Positions 42,678 through 48,873 of a stretch of 48,873 nucleotides of DNA are shown here, piece by piece. The position numbers and the translations under genes were made by a program. Source of the stretch: Lacimicrobium alkaliphilum (GTDB lineage Bacteria > Pseudomonadota > Gammaproteobacteria > Enterobacterales > Alteromonadaceae); the NCBI RefSeq assembly GCF_002591895.1, contig NZ_NISX01000026.1, forward strand, positions 1 to 48,873, written 5' to 3'. The notes under the pieces were generated by a model, which was not told the origin of the DNA, searched no databases, and saw only the letters and a list, made by a program, of their open reading frames with translations. Positions within the stretch are counted from its first letter, which is position 1. Every line of letters begins with the position of its first letter.

Positions 42678-43514
42678 TTACTTTGTTTTAGCCTTAAACA
42701 CTTTATCAAAAGCATCATAGGCCGCAAGGTGAAGCGTGTCACCATGATCCAGCTGTTCAAAAAAGCTGAAGTAGACAGATGTGCCCTCTGGTTTTGCGCC
42801 CTCAATTTTTTCAAACAGCGCTTTCGCCACACGCTCCATTGTCGGCCCTTCTTTGCCCACGCCCACATAAACCGATTTGGCCGGGTTGAGTGGCGTCGGC
42901 TCTAGGCTCAATAAGGATTCATCATCCCACCACAAACTCGGGCTGATGATAATGTAGTGATCAAATAATGCCGGGCTTCCTAATAAGATTTCAGTGGCCA
43001 GTAACCCTCCTAAGGATTGGCCTATGATGGTTTTTTCTGCGCTGGTGCGATATTTTTCTTCCACCAGTGGCTGAATCTCTTCACGAATCGCTTTAATAAA
43101 GCTTGCCGACCCGCCGTGAGACGGAAACTCTTCTATATCTTGCTGATTGTCAGAGGGGTAAGTAAAGTCGCGCTTTCTGTCAACATTGGCGATGCCTACA
43201 ACGATGGTCTCCGGAAGCAATTTTATCCATGACATTGAGCCAAACTGCACCAGCCCGGCCAGATGCACAAAATCCTCATCAGCCGAACCATCCAACAGAT
43301 AAATTACCGGATACTCTTTGTCAGCGTTTTCTGCATAGCTGGCTGGGAGGTATACGTTCAGCATCCGGTTTTCATTTAATATGGCTGAGTGAAAGGTCAC
43401 TTTTTCTCCGATAGTAAAGGGGCTGACCTGTACATCTTCAGGTTTAGCCTTAACCACAAGAGGCAAGCTACCCAACACTAAGGCCAGAATCGCCAGATAG
43501 ATTACTTTTTTCAT
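42678..43514 (-). CDS. Secreted alpha/beta-hydrolase, esterase D/Fes-like
   Basis: 278 aa from ATG 43514; the frame upstream is unrelated. Sec signal peptide (cleavage near VVKA). Nucleophile elbow IGQSLGGLLATE (GxSxGG) and DHYIIISPSLWWDDESLL with the acid residue region; the His lies near LDHGDTLHLA. The pattern fits the putative-esterase family (PF00756) that includes siderophore esterases and acetyl esterases. It follows gdx's riboswitch on the same strand, but with its own start site. Substrate unknown. Confidence 0.9.
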   Translation of the reverse strand: MKKVIYLAILALVLGSLPLVVKAKPEDVQVSPFTIGEKVTFHSAILNENRMLNVYLPASYAENADKEYPVIYLLDGSADEDFVHLAGLVQFGSMSWIKLLPETIVVGIANVDRKRDFTYPSDNQQDIEEFPSHGGSASFIKAIREEIQPLVEEKYRTSAEKTIIGQSLGGLLATEILLGSPALFDHYIIISPSLWWDDESLLSLEPTPLNPAKSVYVGVGKEGPTMERVAKALFEKIEGAKPEGTSVYFSFFEQLDHGDTLHLAAYDAFDKVFKAKTK

Positions 43515-43632
43515 CGTTTCGTCCTGTCTGAATTGAATGTAAACATTTTTTCTTAAAAACCTGTTTAACCACAAGACCCCATGGCAGCGGGCAACAGCCC
43601 ATTGCACGTTAATGCGGTTCGAAAACAGGTGA

Positions 43633-43704
43633 CTACTTTTGTGCGACTAAAACCAGACCAACAACAATTGACAACAAACCTGCAGATACCAGTAGGGAGT
43701 TCAT
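43633..43704 (-). CDS. Very small single-helix membrane peptide, 23 aa
   Basis: ATG 43704 to TAG 43633. The first residues MNSLLVSAGLLSIV continue into a hydrophobic stretch of Val, Gly and Leu ending in AQK, which is one transmembrane helix with a short charged end. AAGGAACGG lies about 10 bases upstream, and a TATAAT-like box and a palindrome (43753-43769) lie further up. It is too short for ordinary gene callers. A real small protein is plausible, chance cannot be excluded. Confidence 0.45.
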   Translation of the reverse strand: MNSLLVSAGLLSIVVGLVLVAQK

Positions 43705-43752
43705 TTTATTTGCCGTTCCTTCGAGCTGATTATATTTTTAATCAAAGAATCC

Positions 43753-43769
43753 TATCGTTTTGAACGATA
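43753..43769. promoter_or_regulatory. Palindrome upstream of the small membrane peptide
   Basis: TATCGTT-TTG-AACGATA is a perfect 7-bp inverted repeat, about 50 bases before the peptide's ATG on the minus strand. Size and spacing fit an operator for a dimeric repressor. Confidence 0.4.
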
Positions 43770-43906
43770 TTTAGCCAGTGAGTATTTGTCTTTGCATGAA
43801 TTACCAAGTCAGTACATGCGAGGCTTACAGGCAATTCAGTGACATATCGTACATGCCCTTGTCACGTTCCGCTTGGTCCGCCACAGATATATCGTTGTTT
43901 GAAGCG

Positions 43907-44449
43907 TTACAAACCTTTTGCTCTGGCAAAAGAAACGCCATCGACTAAAATCGACTTCCACTCTGCGGCGTTCAGACTATAGGCACTCTCTGATATGTTG
44001 GTGTTATCACTCAGCCTGATTACATAAGGCACGGTTCTGCGTTCATTGCCAAAGTAGCGCTTCTGCAACGCCATAGTGCCCTCGCTGGCGAGCCAGACCT
44101 GCCCTGAAAATGCGGTCTTTTCCAGCATCCTGGTAATAGCATCCAGATCATCATCCAGGGCTACGGTAAGCAGAACAAATTTCAGATCGTGATTTTGGGA
44201 AAGCGCTTGTAGTGTCGCCAATGTTTTGTAACAGGGGGCGCACCAGGACGTAAAAAAATAGATAACTGTTTCATTACCCTCCAGTTCATCAAACGAGTGA
44301 CTGGTACCGCTGAGATCAGTTAATTCGATTCTTTGAATGGGATTATGTGCGACAGACGAAAAAGACGGGGCGAAAAAGCCCAAATATTTGGCTGTAACAA
44401 GCGTGGCAATCAATAACAAAAGTATCAAACTGACTATCAATTTTTTCAA
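43907..44449 (-). CDS. Membrane-anchored thioredoxin-like (TlpA-type) protein
   Basis: About 180 aa from TTG 44449, which has GGAG six bases upstream; the longer frame to 44476 lacks that. An N-terminal helix (2-18) is the anchor and a redoxin domain faces the periplasm: FDELEGNETVIYFFTSWCAPCYKTL holds the active-site Cys pair (WCAPC), with RRTVPYVIRL holding the cis-proline. Probable role is reduction of disulfides outside the cytoplasm, for example in cytochrome c maturation or sulfenic acid repair; the partner is unknown. Confidence 0.88.
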   Translation of the reverse strand: MKKLIVSLILLLLIATLVTAKYLGFFAPSFSSVAHNPIQRIELTDLSGTSHSFDELEGNETVIYFFTSWCAPCYKTLATLQALSQNHDLKFVLLTVALDDDLDAITRMLEKTAFSGQVWLASEGTMALQKRYFGNERRTVPYVIRLSDNTNISESAYSLNAAEWKSILVDGVSFARAKGL

Positions 44450-44774
44450 ATCAGACTCCGGAAACTGATAACACATACAGCATCTGTACAGCCATAGTGA
44501 TGTTTAGCTATGCACCCTTTTAACCTGGCAACGTCGCTGTTACAGGTCTTCTGATGATTAAAATTCAGTTTATTGACAAGCTTAATATACCCAGTATGGC
44601 TAAGATGGCAAATAGTGATGTCGACGGGAAACGCAAAGGATTGATATGGCCTTTTAATACGACCCTTACTTCTGCAAAACGACATGCCCGGGTGAGCCCT
44701 CAGGATGAAATGTATGTAGGAGGCAGATCGCGGGCGCAGCCTCAGCCAGAAAGCCTCCGCTGAGGACTGGCCGG
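44450..44774. other. Intergenic DNA with nested inverted repeats
   Basis: About 325 bases between the thioredoxin-like gene and the map fragment, no gene supported. CCTCAG (44698-44703) pairs with CTGAGG (44760-44765) and inside it GGAGGC (44719-44724) pairs with GCCTCC (44753-44758), a stem with two paired arms. It could end minus-strand transcription of map, or be a degenerate attC-like or REP-like site. Confidence 0.4.
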
Positions 44775-45063
44775 TTAAATACGCTCGCTTGTTCTGAGTG
44801 TAAGCACCTCATAACCGTCTGACGTCACTGCAATCGTGTGCTCCCACTGAGCGGATAGCTTTTTATCGCTGGTGACAACGGTCCAGCCGTCTTTCTTTAA
44901 CTTAACTTTGGCCTTACCCTGATTAATCATCGGTTCTATTGTGAACACCATACCTTCCTGCAAGGTCAGGCCTTTCCCTCGCTGACCATAATGTAAAACT
45001 TGCGGTTCTTCATGCATTTCCCGACCAATGCCATGACCACAGTACTCACGAACAACGGAATAA
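44775..45063 (-). pseudogene. map: Methionine aminopeptidase fragment, C-terminal part
   Basis: Frame in which [20 protein letters not shown] is the C-terminal half of a type I methionine aminopeptidase, with the metal-ligand His (GHGIG), Glu (FTIEPM) and Glu (WEHTIAV) all present. The Asp/Asp ligands and the first ~165 residues are absent. In-frame upstream sequence meets a stop (TGA) four codons before the homology ends. So about 95 codons remain of about 265. It must be a duplicate, since map is essential. The breakpoint near 45063 is also the left boundary of the integron-like cassettes. Confidence 0.82.
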
Positions 45064-45068
45064 CTATC

Positions 45069-45199
45069 TCATCCCCGGGCAACGATTGCTCGGGGGCGCT
45101 AAAAGAATATTCGAGGCTGGTTCATTCGCTAGGAAGACCCGAATTATGAGGGGATCCCCCAGCGAGCTAGCGAGCGAGTTTATGCGTTTGTTAGTTGCC
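45069..45199 (+). repeat. attC-like site, left boundary of the array
   Basis: Right core GTTAGTTGCC at 45190-45199 follows GCGAGCGAGTTTATGCGTTT, which recurs, slightly changed, in the site at 47037-47119. GCTCGGGGG near 45087 can pair with CCCCCAGCGAGC near 45156. The left core is unclear. Confidence 0.5.
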
Positions 45200-45252
45200 G
45201 TAAACTACAAGTTTGTGCTAACGTTTGTGTGCACATAAATATGAGGTTTATC

Positions 45253-45537
45253 ATGGATACTCGCATACAATTTAGAGTTGATGAAGAAACTAAACGTCTT
45301 GCTCAGCTCATGGCTGAAAGCCAAGGGCGTACTTTAAGTGACGCTTGTAGAGAGCTTACTGAAGAACTTGCTGAACAGCAACGCAAAGTAATTACTCACG
45401 ATCAGTGGCTTACTGAACAGGTTAATGCAGCGTTTAGCAAATTGGAAACTGGACAGAGTGAGTTTGTCAGTCATGAAAAGGCTAGCTTGGACATGGAAGC
45501 TAGAAAAATGAAAATCCGGAATAAAGCTAAAAAATGA
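45253..45537 (+). CDS. RelB/DinJ-like antitoxin
   Basis: 94 aa from ATG 45253 (GAGG six bases before). N-terminal ribbon-helix-helix DTRIQFRVDEETKRLAQLMA, as in RelB/DinJ antitoxins, with a flexible charged C-terminal half that should wrap the toxin. It overlaps the toxin gene by four bases (ATGA). Expected to bind the operator just upstream (TGTGCACA near 45229) and repress the pair. First cassette of the array. Confidence 0.85.
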   Translation: MDTRIQFRVDEETKRLAQLMAESQGRTLSDACRELTEELAEQQRKVITHDQWLTEQVNAAFSKLETGQSEFVSHEKASLDMEARKMKIRNKAKK

Positions 45538-45815
45538 TTGTTTGGGAAAAAAGCTCATTGGACGATCGTGAGGTTATTTTCGAATTTTTATACGAATTTA
45601 ACCCGTTAGCAGCAGAGAAAACGGATGCAATAATTGAGTCTAAAGTAGAGAATTTGATTCAGCAGTCTTTGATGGGAGTAGAAAGAGAAGGTATACAAGG
45701 AAGACTTTTAATAATCCCAGAAGTCTCAATGATAGTTTCATATTTCGTTCAAGATGGTGCTGTTCATATTCTTCGAGTTCTACATCAAAAGCAAAAATTC
45801 CCTGTGGGCAACTAA
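45534..45815 (+). CDS. RelE/ParE-superfamily toxin
   Basis: 93 aa. The fold is read from the order: W-E-K-S-S-L-D-D-R at the start, N-P-L-A-A-E-K, G-V-x-R-E-G-I-x-G-R and the C-terminal I-L-R-V-L-H-Q, the usual RelE/ParE beta-sheet end with His. Probable ribosome-dependent RNase or gyrase poison. Paired with the preceding antitoxin by stop-start overlap. The attC-like site begins inside its 3' end. Confidence 0.8.
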   Translation: MIVWEKSSLDDREVIFEFLYEFNPLAAEKTDAIIESKVENLIQQSLMGVEREGIQGRLLIIPEVSMIVSYFVQDGAVHILRVLHQKQKFPVGN

Positions 45816-45870
45816 CGCCTCAAGCAGAAGCGTGCATTAGCGCTTCCTGCTGGCTTGATTTGTGTATGCC
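45807..45870 (+). repeat. attC-like site after the RelBE-like cassette
   Basis: Left core GGCAACTAACGCCTCAAGCAG is complementary to the right core GTTAGTTGCC of the preceding site, as in tandem cassettes. AAGCAGAAGCG pairs with CGCTTCCTGCTGGCTT, and the right core reads TGTGTATGCC, which is degenerate. Confidence 0.6.
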
Positions 45871-46016
45871 CGGCATGGGCAAGATCCGGGGACTGGGAAA
45901 TGGTCAAGTCTGAGCTACGCTCAGGCCGCTGCCGCCCACAACCGGCACGGCGCGTTGAGATTGAGAAACCTGACGATGGCCAGAGACCCCCGATTACCCG
46001 ATTATGTGACAGCTGC

Positions 46017-46418
46017 TCACTCTGGCAGCCCCTCGAATTCTGGCACATCACCTAAACCTTTATCCCAAACAGCTTTGCTAGATGTAAAGATGTGAGCTGT
46101 TGGTGATACAGAGACTTCCGTATCCAAACACCCGGCGGGAACGGCGAGCAGCCCCACCTCGTGAATGATTGGCAATGCGGAACCGCAGAACTTACAAAAA
46201 CTTTTCTTGTGACGAGTGCCTGGAAGCGTGAAGGTAGTCACAGAATCTGAGCCCGCCAACCAGGTCAACTTGGCTGAGCTCGAAAATAGATTTGCCGCAT
46301 GAGCAGATCCGGTATCCTTTTGGCAATGCTGACAATGACACAGGTAAAAGCCATCGAACTTCCCTTGCACTTCAAATTTCGCATTGCCACACAGGCAAGA
46401 ACCAGAATAATCGGTCAT
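46017..46418 (-). CDS. GFA family zinc protein (glutathione-dependent formaldehyde-activating-like)
   Basis: 133 aa (ATG 46418 or 46421). Zn-binding cysteines in GSCLCGNAKFEV, LCHCQHCQKDTG and SFCKFCGSALP give the complete Gfa set. Gfa was named for formaldehyde-glutathione chemistry, but most family members, including small cassette-borne ones, have no proven reaction. It is oriented against the array, between attC-like sites. Confidence 0.9.
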   Translation of the reverse strand: MTDYSGSCLCGNAKFEVQGKFDGFYLCHCQHCQKDTGSAHAANLFSSSAKLTWLAGSDSVTTFTLPGTRHKKSFCKFCGSALPIIHEVGLLAVPAGCLDTEVSVSPTAHIFTSSKAVWDKGLGDVPEFEGLPE

Positions 46419-46449
46419 CAAGTTTCCCTCTATTGCCTGTAGATCGTGC

Positions 46450-46531
46450 GCACATAACGGCCTCCATAAACGGCCGGGTGAAACGAGGTCCGGCGACCAA
46501 AGGGAGCGAATTTGATGGCTTGGTTATGTGC
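46450..46531 (+). repeat. attC-like site, best core pair in the array
   Basis: GCACATAAC (46450-46458) and GTTATGTGC (46523-46531) are a perfect 9-bp inverted repeat. Inside, GGCC...GGCC and CGAGGTCCGG elements give the imperfect stem of an attC, 82 bases long. The HigA-frame stop is two bases beyond it. Confidence 0.75.
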
Positions 46532-46532
46532 T

Positions 46533-47020
46533 CTACTGCGCAGCGACAAGTTTCTTGACCCTAAGGTCTTTACGGTATTGCTCAGCATGCCAAAGCTCAT
46601 ACTGAGACTGCTGGGTTAGCCAGCTCTCCGATGAGGTATTAAAAGCGATAGAAGCCTAATTGCCATTTCCGGACTAATACCGGCTTTGCCGTTCAGAACG
46701 GCGCTTAACGTTTTTCGACTGACCCCGAGCGCTTCAGCAGCTGCTGTAACAGACAGACCAAGAGGCTCCAGGCTCGTCGGGTTTTGAATATCAGCGACTT
46801 CCCGCAACGAGTTCAGGCAGGACGGATGGGTAGCAAACCGTTTGAGCCAGATGGTGTCACCAACGAGAATGTGATTCAGAGTTCCCAGGATGGAGCCAAA
46901 AAAGGCCCCACGGTCTTTCGCCAAATCTGTTGCGGAGAGGTGTCCCGCAGCCTCATAAACTTTCGAGTTCATCCGCTGATTATAGGCGGCTAGCAATTCA
47001 AAGTGATTTTTCAAGCTCAT
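46533..47020 (-). pseudogene. DinB::HigA chimera with internal frameshift
   Basis: Residues 1-84 are the N-terminus of a DinB-family protein ([20 protein letters not shown] and RFATHPS). From residue 85 ([19 protein letters not shown]) the sequence is the second part of a HigA-type XRE antitoxin, with its helix-turn-helix. After residue ~123 the frame is lost: the frame continues to LLIPHRRAG, while one base away HigA homology goes on ([20 protein letters not shown]) to a TAG at 46533, so a single base is missing near 46650. No HigB toxin is present. A dead fusion created by illegitimate recombination is the best reading. Confidence 0.8.
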
Positions 47021-47036
47021 CAGAGTTCCTTCTCAT

Positions 47037-47119
47037 GTATAACGCCCCACATAAGCGACAGAGCCCACGTGTTACTGTCCCAGCGAGCCTGCGAGCGACT
47101 TAATGCGTTTCTTATACGC
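47037..47119 (+). repeat. attC-like site before the ParD-like/RelE cassette
   Basis: GTATAACGC at 47037 and CTTATACGC at 47111-47119 are related cores; the right half (CCCAGCGAGCCTGCGAGCGA) repeats the left-boundary site. Length 83. Confidence 0.6.
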
Positions 47120-47179
47120 AATTTGCCACATTTGTAGCGCATTGCTACAATGTGATGGCAAACTATTAGGAGACATCTT

Positions 47180-47401
47180 ATGGCAACTGCAAGCGTAAGG
47201 CTAGACCAAGATCTGGTTGAGAAAGCGACCATTATGGGCAAAGCACTAAACCGAACTATGCCAAAACAGATTGAGCATTGGGCGAAGATAGGTGAAATGA
47301 TGGAAGATAATCCTGATTTGCCATACGAATTCGTTAAACAGGCAATCATTTCCAAAGCTGAAAAAGAAGCAGGAAAATTGGAGCCTTACGATTTTGGCTA
47401 A
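47180..47401 (+). CDS. ParD-like antitoxin
   Basis: 73 aa, ATG 47180 with AGGAG eight bases before. The ribbon-helix-helix core is short: ATASVRLDQDLVEKATIMGK then a helix, and the C-terminal EKEAGKLEPYDFG fits antitoxins of the ParD-like family (PF11903). It overlaps the toxin start by eight bases. A palindrome-like stretch (TTTGTAGCGCATTGCTACAA) 40 bases upstream is a good operator candidate. Confidence 0.8.
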   Translation: MATASVRLDQDLVEKATIMGKALNRTMPKQIEHWAKIGEMMEDNPDLPYEFVKQAIISKAEKEAGKLEPYDFG

Positions 47402-47684
47402 GATTACCAGTGTTTTACAGACAGCTAATTTTAAGAGAGCAGTAAAGAAGTTACATCAGAATCAGAAAAGAGACTTGGATAAAGCCGTAAAGGTACTGAT
47501 GGACGATCCTCTTCTAGGAGAGCAGAAAAAAGGCGACCTAGCATTTCTTCGCGTGTATAAGTTCAAGATGGTCAAGCAGTTAACTTTACTTGGTTACAGC
47601 TACGAGGATGGCACTGTAATACTCGAATTGATAGCACTTGGTTCTCATGAGAATTTTTACCGCGATGTTAAAAAGTTATTCTGA
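47394..47684 (+). CDS. RelE-family toxin (YafQ/RelE-like)
   Basis: 96 aa, TTG start at 47394 inside the antitoxin gene. The order FKRAVKKLHQNQKRDLDKAV, GDLAFLRVYKF, KQLTLLGYSY and SHENFYRDVKKLF is the RelE/YafQ pattern, with Arg and C-terminal Phe/Tyr residues where RelE places catalytic ones. Expected to cleave mRNA on the ribosome. The cassette's attC-like site starts eight bases after its stop. Confidence 0.85.
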   Translation: MAKITSVLQTANFKRAVKKLHQNQKRDLDKAVKVLMDDPLLGEQKKGDLAFLRVYKFKMVKQLTLLGYSYEDGTVILELIALGSHENFYRDVKKLF

Positions 47685-47691
47685 CCAATTG

Positions 47692-47752
47692 CGTATAACG
47701 TTTCAAGCAGCCGCGCGGCTTTATCGCGTCGGCCTGCCTTGCCTTGTTATGG
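47692..47752 (+). repeat. attC-like site after the ParD-like/RelE cassette
   Basis: CGTATAACGTTTCAAGCAGC with the right half GCCTTGTTATGGG (GTTATGG core). CCGCGCGGC lies between. Length 61, close to short attC sites. Confidence 0.6.
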
Positions 47753-47768
47753 GTGTTTTGGCACAATA

Positions 47769-47783
47769 TACCAATATTTGGTA
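47769..47783. promoter_or_regulatory. Operator-like palindrome before parD
   Basis: TACCAA-TAT-TTGGTA is a perfect palindrome 13 bases upstream of the ParD start, overlapping the place of a -10 box or ribosome site. ParD-type antitoxins bind such sites to repress the pair. Confidence 0.55.
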
Positions 47784-47796
47784 CAGGAGTCTCCCC

Positions 47797-48036
47797 ATGG
47801 CTAGAAATACCAGCATTACGCTCGGCCCCCACTTTGACGAGTTTATAGCCACTCAGGTTGAAAATGGCCGCTATGGCTCGGCGAGTGAGGTAGTACGTGC
47901 CGGACTGCGTCTGCTTGAAGAAACGGAAAGTAAGCTTGAACGGCTCCGACGCCTCCTGGATGAAGGCGAGCAGAGTGGAATAGCAGAATATTCCCTTGAA
48001 AGCGTTATTACAGAACTGGACAACGAAGCTCACTGA
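47797..48036 (+). CDS. parD: ParD antitoxin (CC2985-type)
   Basis: 79 aa from ATG 47797 (AGGAG seven bases before; the longer frame is not used). ARNTSITLGPHFDEFIATQV with GRYGSASEVVRAGLRLLEE is the classic ParD ribbon-helix-helix. The C-terminus binds ParE. Stop overlaps the parE start (TGATG). Confidence 0.93.
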   Translation: MARNTSITLGPHFDEFIATQVENGRYGSASEVVRAGLRLLEETESKLERLRRLLDEGEQSGIAEYSLESVITELDNEAH

Positions 48037-48329
48037 TGCGTCCATACCTGCTCACTGCCGCTGCCCGAAAAGACGTTATCGATATAGGCCGTTTCACCAC
48101 CGAAAAATGGGGAAAACGTCAACGAGATAAATACCTCAGGCAGATTGACGATGCTTTCAAGCTGCTTGCTCGCCAACCTGATATTGGCCGCGATGCGGAT
48201 GACATAAAACCAGGGTACAAAAAATTCAGTCAGGGCAGTCATATCATCTTTTACCGAGCCGGCACGGAATCCAGGATCGTTGTAATCCGAATTCTCCACA
48301 ACAGTATGGATGTGGATCAGCACCTTTAA
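48036..48329 (+). CDS. parE: ParE toxin
   Basis: 97 aa. Sequence LTAAARKDVIDIGRFTTEKW, then GKRQRDKYLRQIDDAFKLLA, PDIGRDADDIKPGYKKF, HIIFYRA and IVVIRILHNSMDVDQHL match ParE toxins, which poison DNA gyrase in studied cases. Start ATG 48036 inside the antitoxin stop. The cassette is complete, with its attC-like site right after the stop. Confidence 0.93.
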   Translation: MRPYLLTAAARKDVIDIGRFTTEKWGKRQRDKYLRQIDDAFKLLARQPDIGRDADDIKPGYKKFSQGSHIIFYRAGTESRIVVIRILHNSMDVDQHL

Positions 48330-48330
48330 C

Positions 48331-48378
48331 CCCCTAACGCTTCAAACAGGGGATTTCCGATGATTTAGTTTGTTATAT
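48331..48378 (+). repeat. attC-like site after parDE, degenerate
   Basis: Left core CCCCTAACGCTTCAAACAGG, right core TTTGTTATAT at 48370-48379. Only 48 bases, weaker than the others. CCCCT and AGGGG also form a small hairpin. Confidence 0.4.
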
Positions 48379-48648
48379 TTTTGCATTACTTATCATGTGC
48401 TCTGTTCTAAGACGATAACCCTCTTCCCATGCGACCAAGACTGCAAGCAAACCTGAGAAAAAAATGATTCCCATAGACATCGGAAGAAATGTTACGAGTG
48501 ACATTGCCCCAATACTCTTACCCATAAATGTTAAACAAAACATTACAATTGAAAAGATAAATACCAACAAACCAATAATCGCCGTAGCCCTGGCGATCAA
48601 AAGTAAAAAGCCTAAATGTCTACTCTGTATATTCTTATAAGGTTTCAT
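48373..48648 (-). CDS. Small membrane protein in a cassette
   Basis: 91 aa with two hydrophobic helices (about 14-40 and 52-73), a charged C-terminus (WEEGYRLRTEHM). No family recognised. It is AT-rich, on the minus strand and lies between attC-like sites, so it is a cassette gene. ATG 48648 with AAGGATG upstream. Function unknown; such small proteins are frequent in cassette arrays. Confidence 0.65.
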   Translation of the reverse strand: MKPYKNIQSRHLGFLLLIARATAIIGLLVFIFSIVMFCLTFMGKSIGAMSLVTFLPMSMGIIFFSGLLAVLVAWEEGYRLRTEHMISNAKI

Positions 48649-48680
48649 AATTCATCCTTGATGGTTAAGTTTGAGGAAAA

Positions 48681-48763
48681 TATAACGCCCGCAGCACGCG
48701 CGGCTTTGTAATGAAGGCGTAGCCGCAATGAAAAAGCCGTCGCTGTGCCTGCGATTGTTAACT
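48681..48763 (+). repeat. attC-like site, rightmost in the window
   Basis: TATAACGCCCGCAGCACGCGCGGC left half; GCCGTCGCTGTGCCTGCGATTGTTAAC is shortened here to GTGCCTGCGATTGTTAAC. Left CGCAGCACGCG pairs with CGCTGTGCCTGCG with the usual extra bases. Length 83. The array appears to run on past it. Confidence 0.7.
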
Positions 48764-48873
48764 TTTTTCTCGTTCGGAAATTTGTTGAACGCCCTTACTG
48801 ATTGTAACAAATGATTTATTGAGAGCCTTAAACTCTGTACCAAGTTTGGCCCTGCATATTCTGCCTGATCCTG

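Larger units (their letters stand above)
45064..48763 (+). mobile_element. Integron cassette array without integrase (CALIN-like)
   Basis: Seven attC-like sites, each with a left core ending AAC and a right core starting GTT/CTT, separate small genes or gene pairs: RelBE-like, GFA, DinB::HigA, ParD-like/RelE, ParDE and a membrane protein. Cores are complementary at the best sites (GCACATAAC with GTTATGTGC at 46450-46531; GGCAACTAAC at 45807 matching GTTAGTTGCC at 45190). Left-to-right orientation places any integrase to the left, where none exists. Three gene cassettes lie on the minus strand, which is unusual for single cassettes. Confidence 0.75.

Noticed and set aside
45816-46016. Possible extra gene after the first attC-like site
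   Set aside because: Short plus-strand frames only, none with homology; GC-rich repeat-like sequence.
1-48873. CRISPR arrays, tRNA or rRNA genes, transposases, prophage genes
   Set aside because: I saw no regularly spaced direct repeats, cloverleaf sequences, rRNA segments, or recognisable transposase/phage proteins.

Overview
The window looks like chromosomal DNA of a marine or saline gammaproteobacterium, most likely in the Alteromonadales. The basis is the mix of families (GlmU, Ada-AlkA fusion plus Ogt, YcaQ, c-di-GMP proteins, a GlyGly-CTERM protein, DUF4331 and a palindrome of the ATACCAATT type). The order-level assignment is an inference; no rRNA, tRNA or species marker is present. 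Most of the window has a moderate GC content; positions 1-900 and the last ~3.7 kb are visibly more AT-rich and look acquired.

Layout. 1-1285: AT-rich edge with a frameshifted membrane-anchored gene and a structured intergenic stretch. 1286-11320: glmU, a periplasmic-sensor diguanylate cyclase, a two-gene alkylation-repair unit (Ada-AlkA fusion plus ogt), a serine hydrolase, glyoxalase I, and a FIST-domain sensor coupled to a GAF-GGDEF-EAL protein. 12111-24740: the metabolic centrepiece. A PAS-AraC regulator and a Gfo/Idh/MocA dehydrogenase diverge from a ten-gene operon of oxidoreductase, three TIM-barrel isomerases, NupG-like transporter, two GMC flavoproteins, two Tat-signal gluconate-2-dehydrogenase-subunit-3 proteins and a DUF1080 protein. 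It reads as a periplasmic glycoside/polyol 3-oxidation and 3-keto-sugar cleavage system, with uptake and cytoplasmic processing of the products.

24783-27674 is a minus-strand run (VOC, MAPEG, Na+/H+-type antiporter, PhzF). 27885-32460 is an ECF sigma/RskA anti-sigma operon followed by DUF4331, a cadherin-like lipoprotein and a TPR protein. Both transcription units carry the same promoter-like motif (G-A/C-ATC-T/C, 16 bases, CGTTTGGTT), suggesting that the sigma factor controls itself and the DUF4331 genes. 32618-39224 holds housekeeping and detoxification genes (LysE exporter, two GSTs, GNAT, VOC, MerR, DUF6544-like, YcaQ, coiled-coil protein). 39395-41910 is a lytic-transglycosylase-like protein with a GlyGly-CTERM tail and a partner.

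41968-45063 is rearranged: a truncated GHL10-type gene abuts gdx (sugE), which is preceded by what I read as a guanidine-II (mini-ykkC) riboswitch, followed by an esterase, a 23-residue membrane peptide, a thioredoxin-like protein and a 3' fragment of map. 45190-48763 is an integron cassette array without an integrase (CALIN-like). It has several attC-like sites, three toxin-antitoxin cassettes, a GFA-family cassette, a membrane-protein cassette and a chimeric, frameshifted DinB::HigA gene. The strongest candidates for a second look are the dual GMC/LacC-type operon, the guanidine-II riboswitch, the ECF autoregulatory promoter pair and the cassette array.
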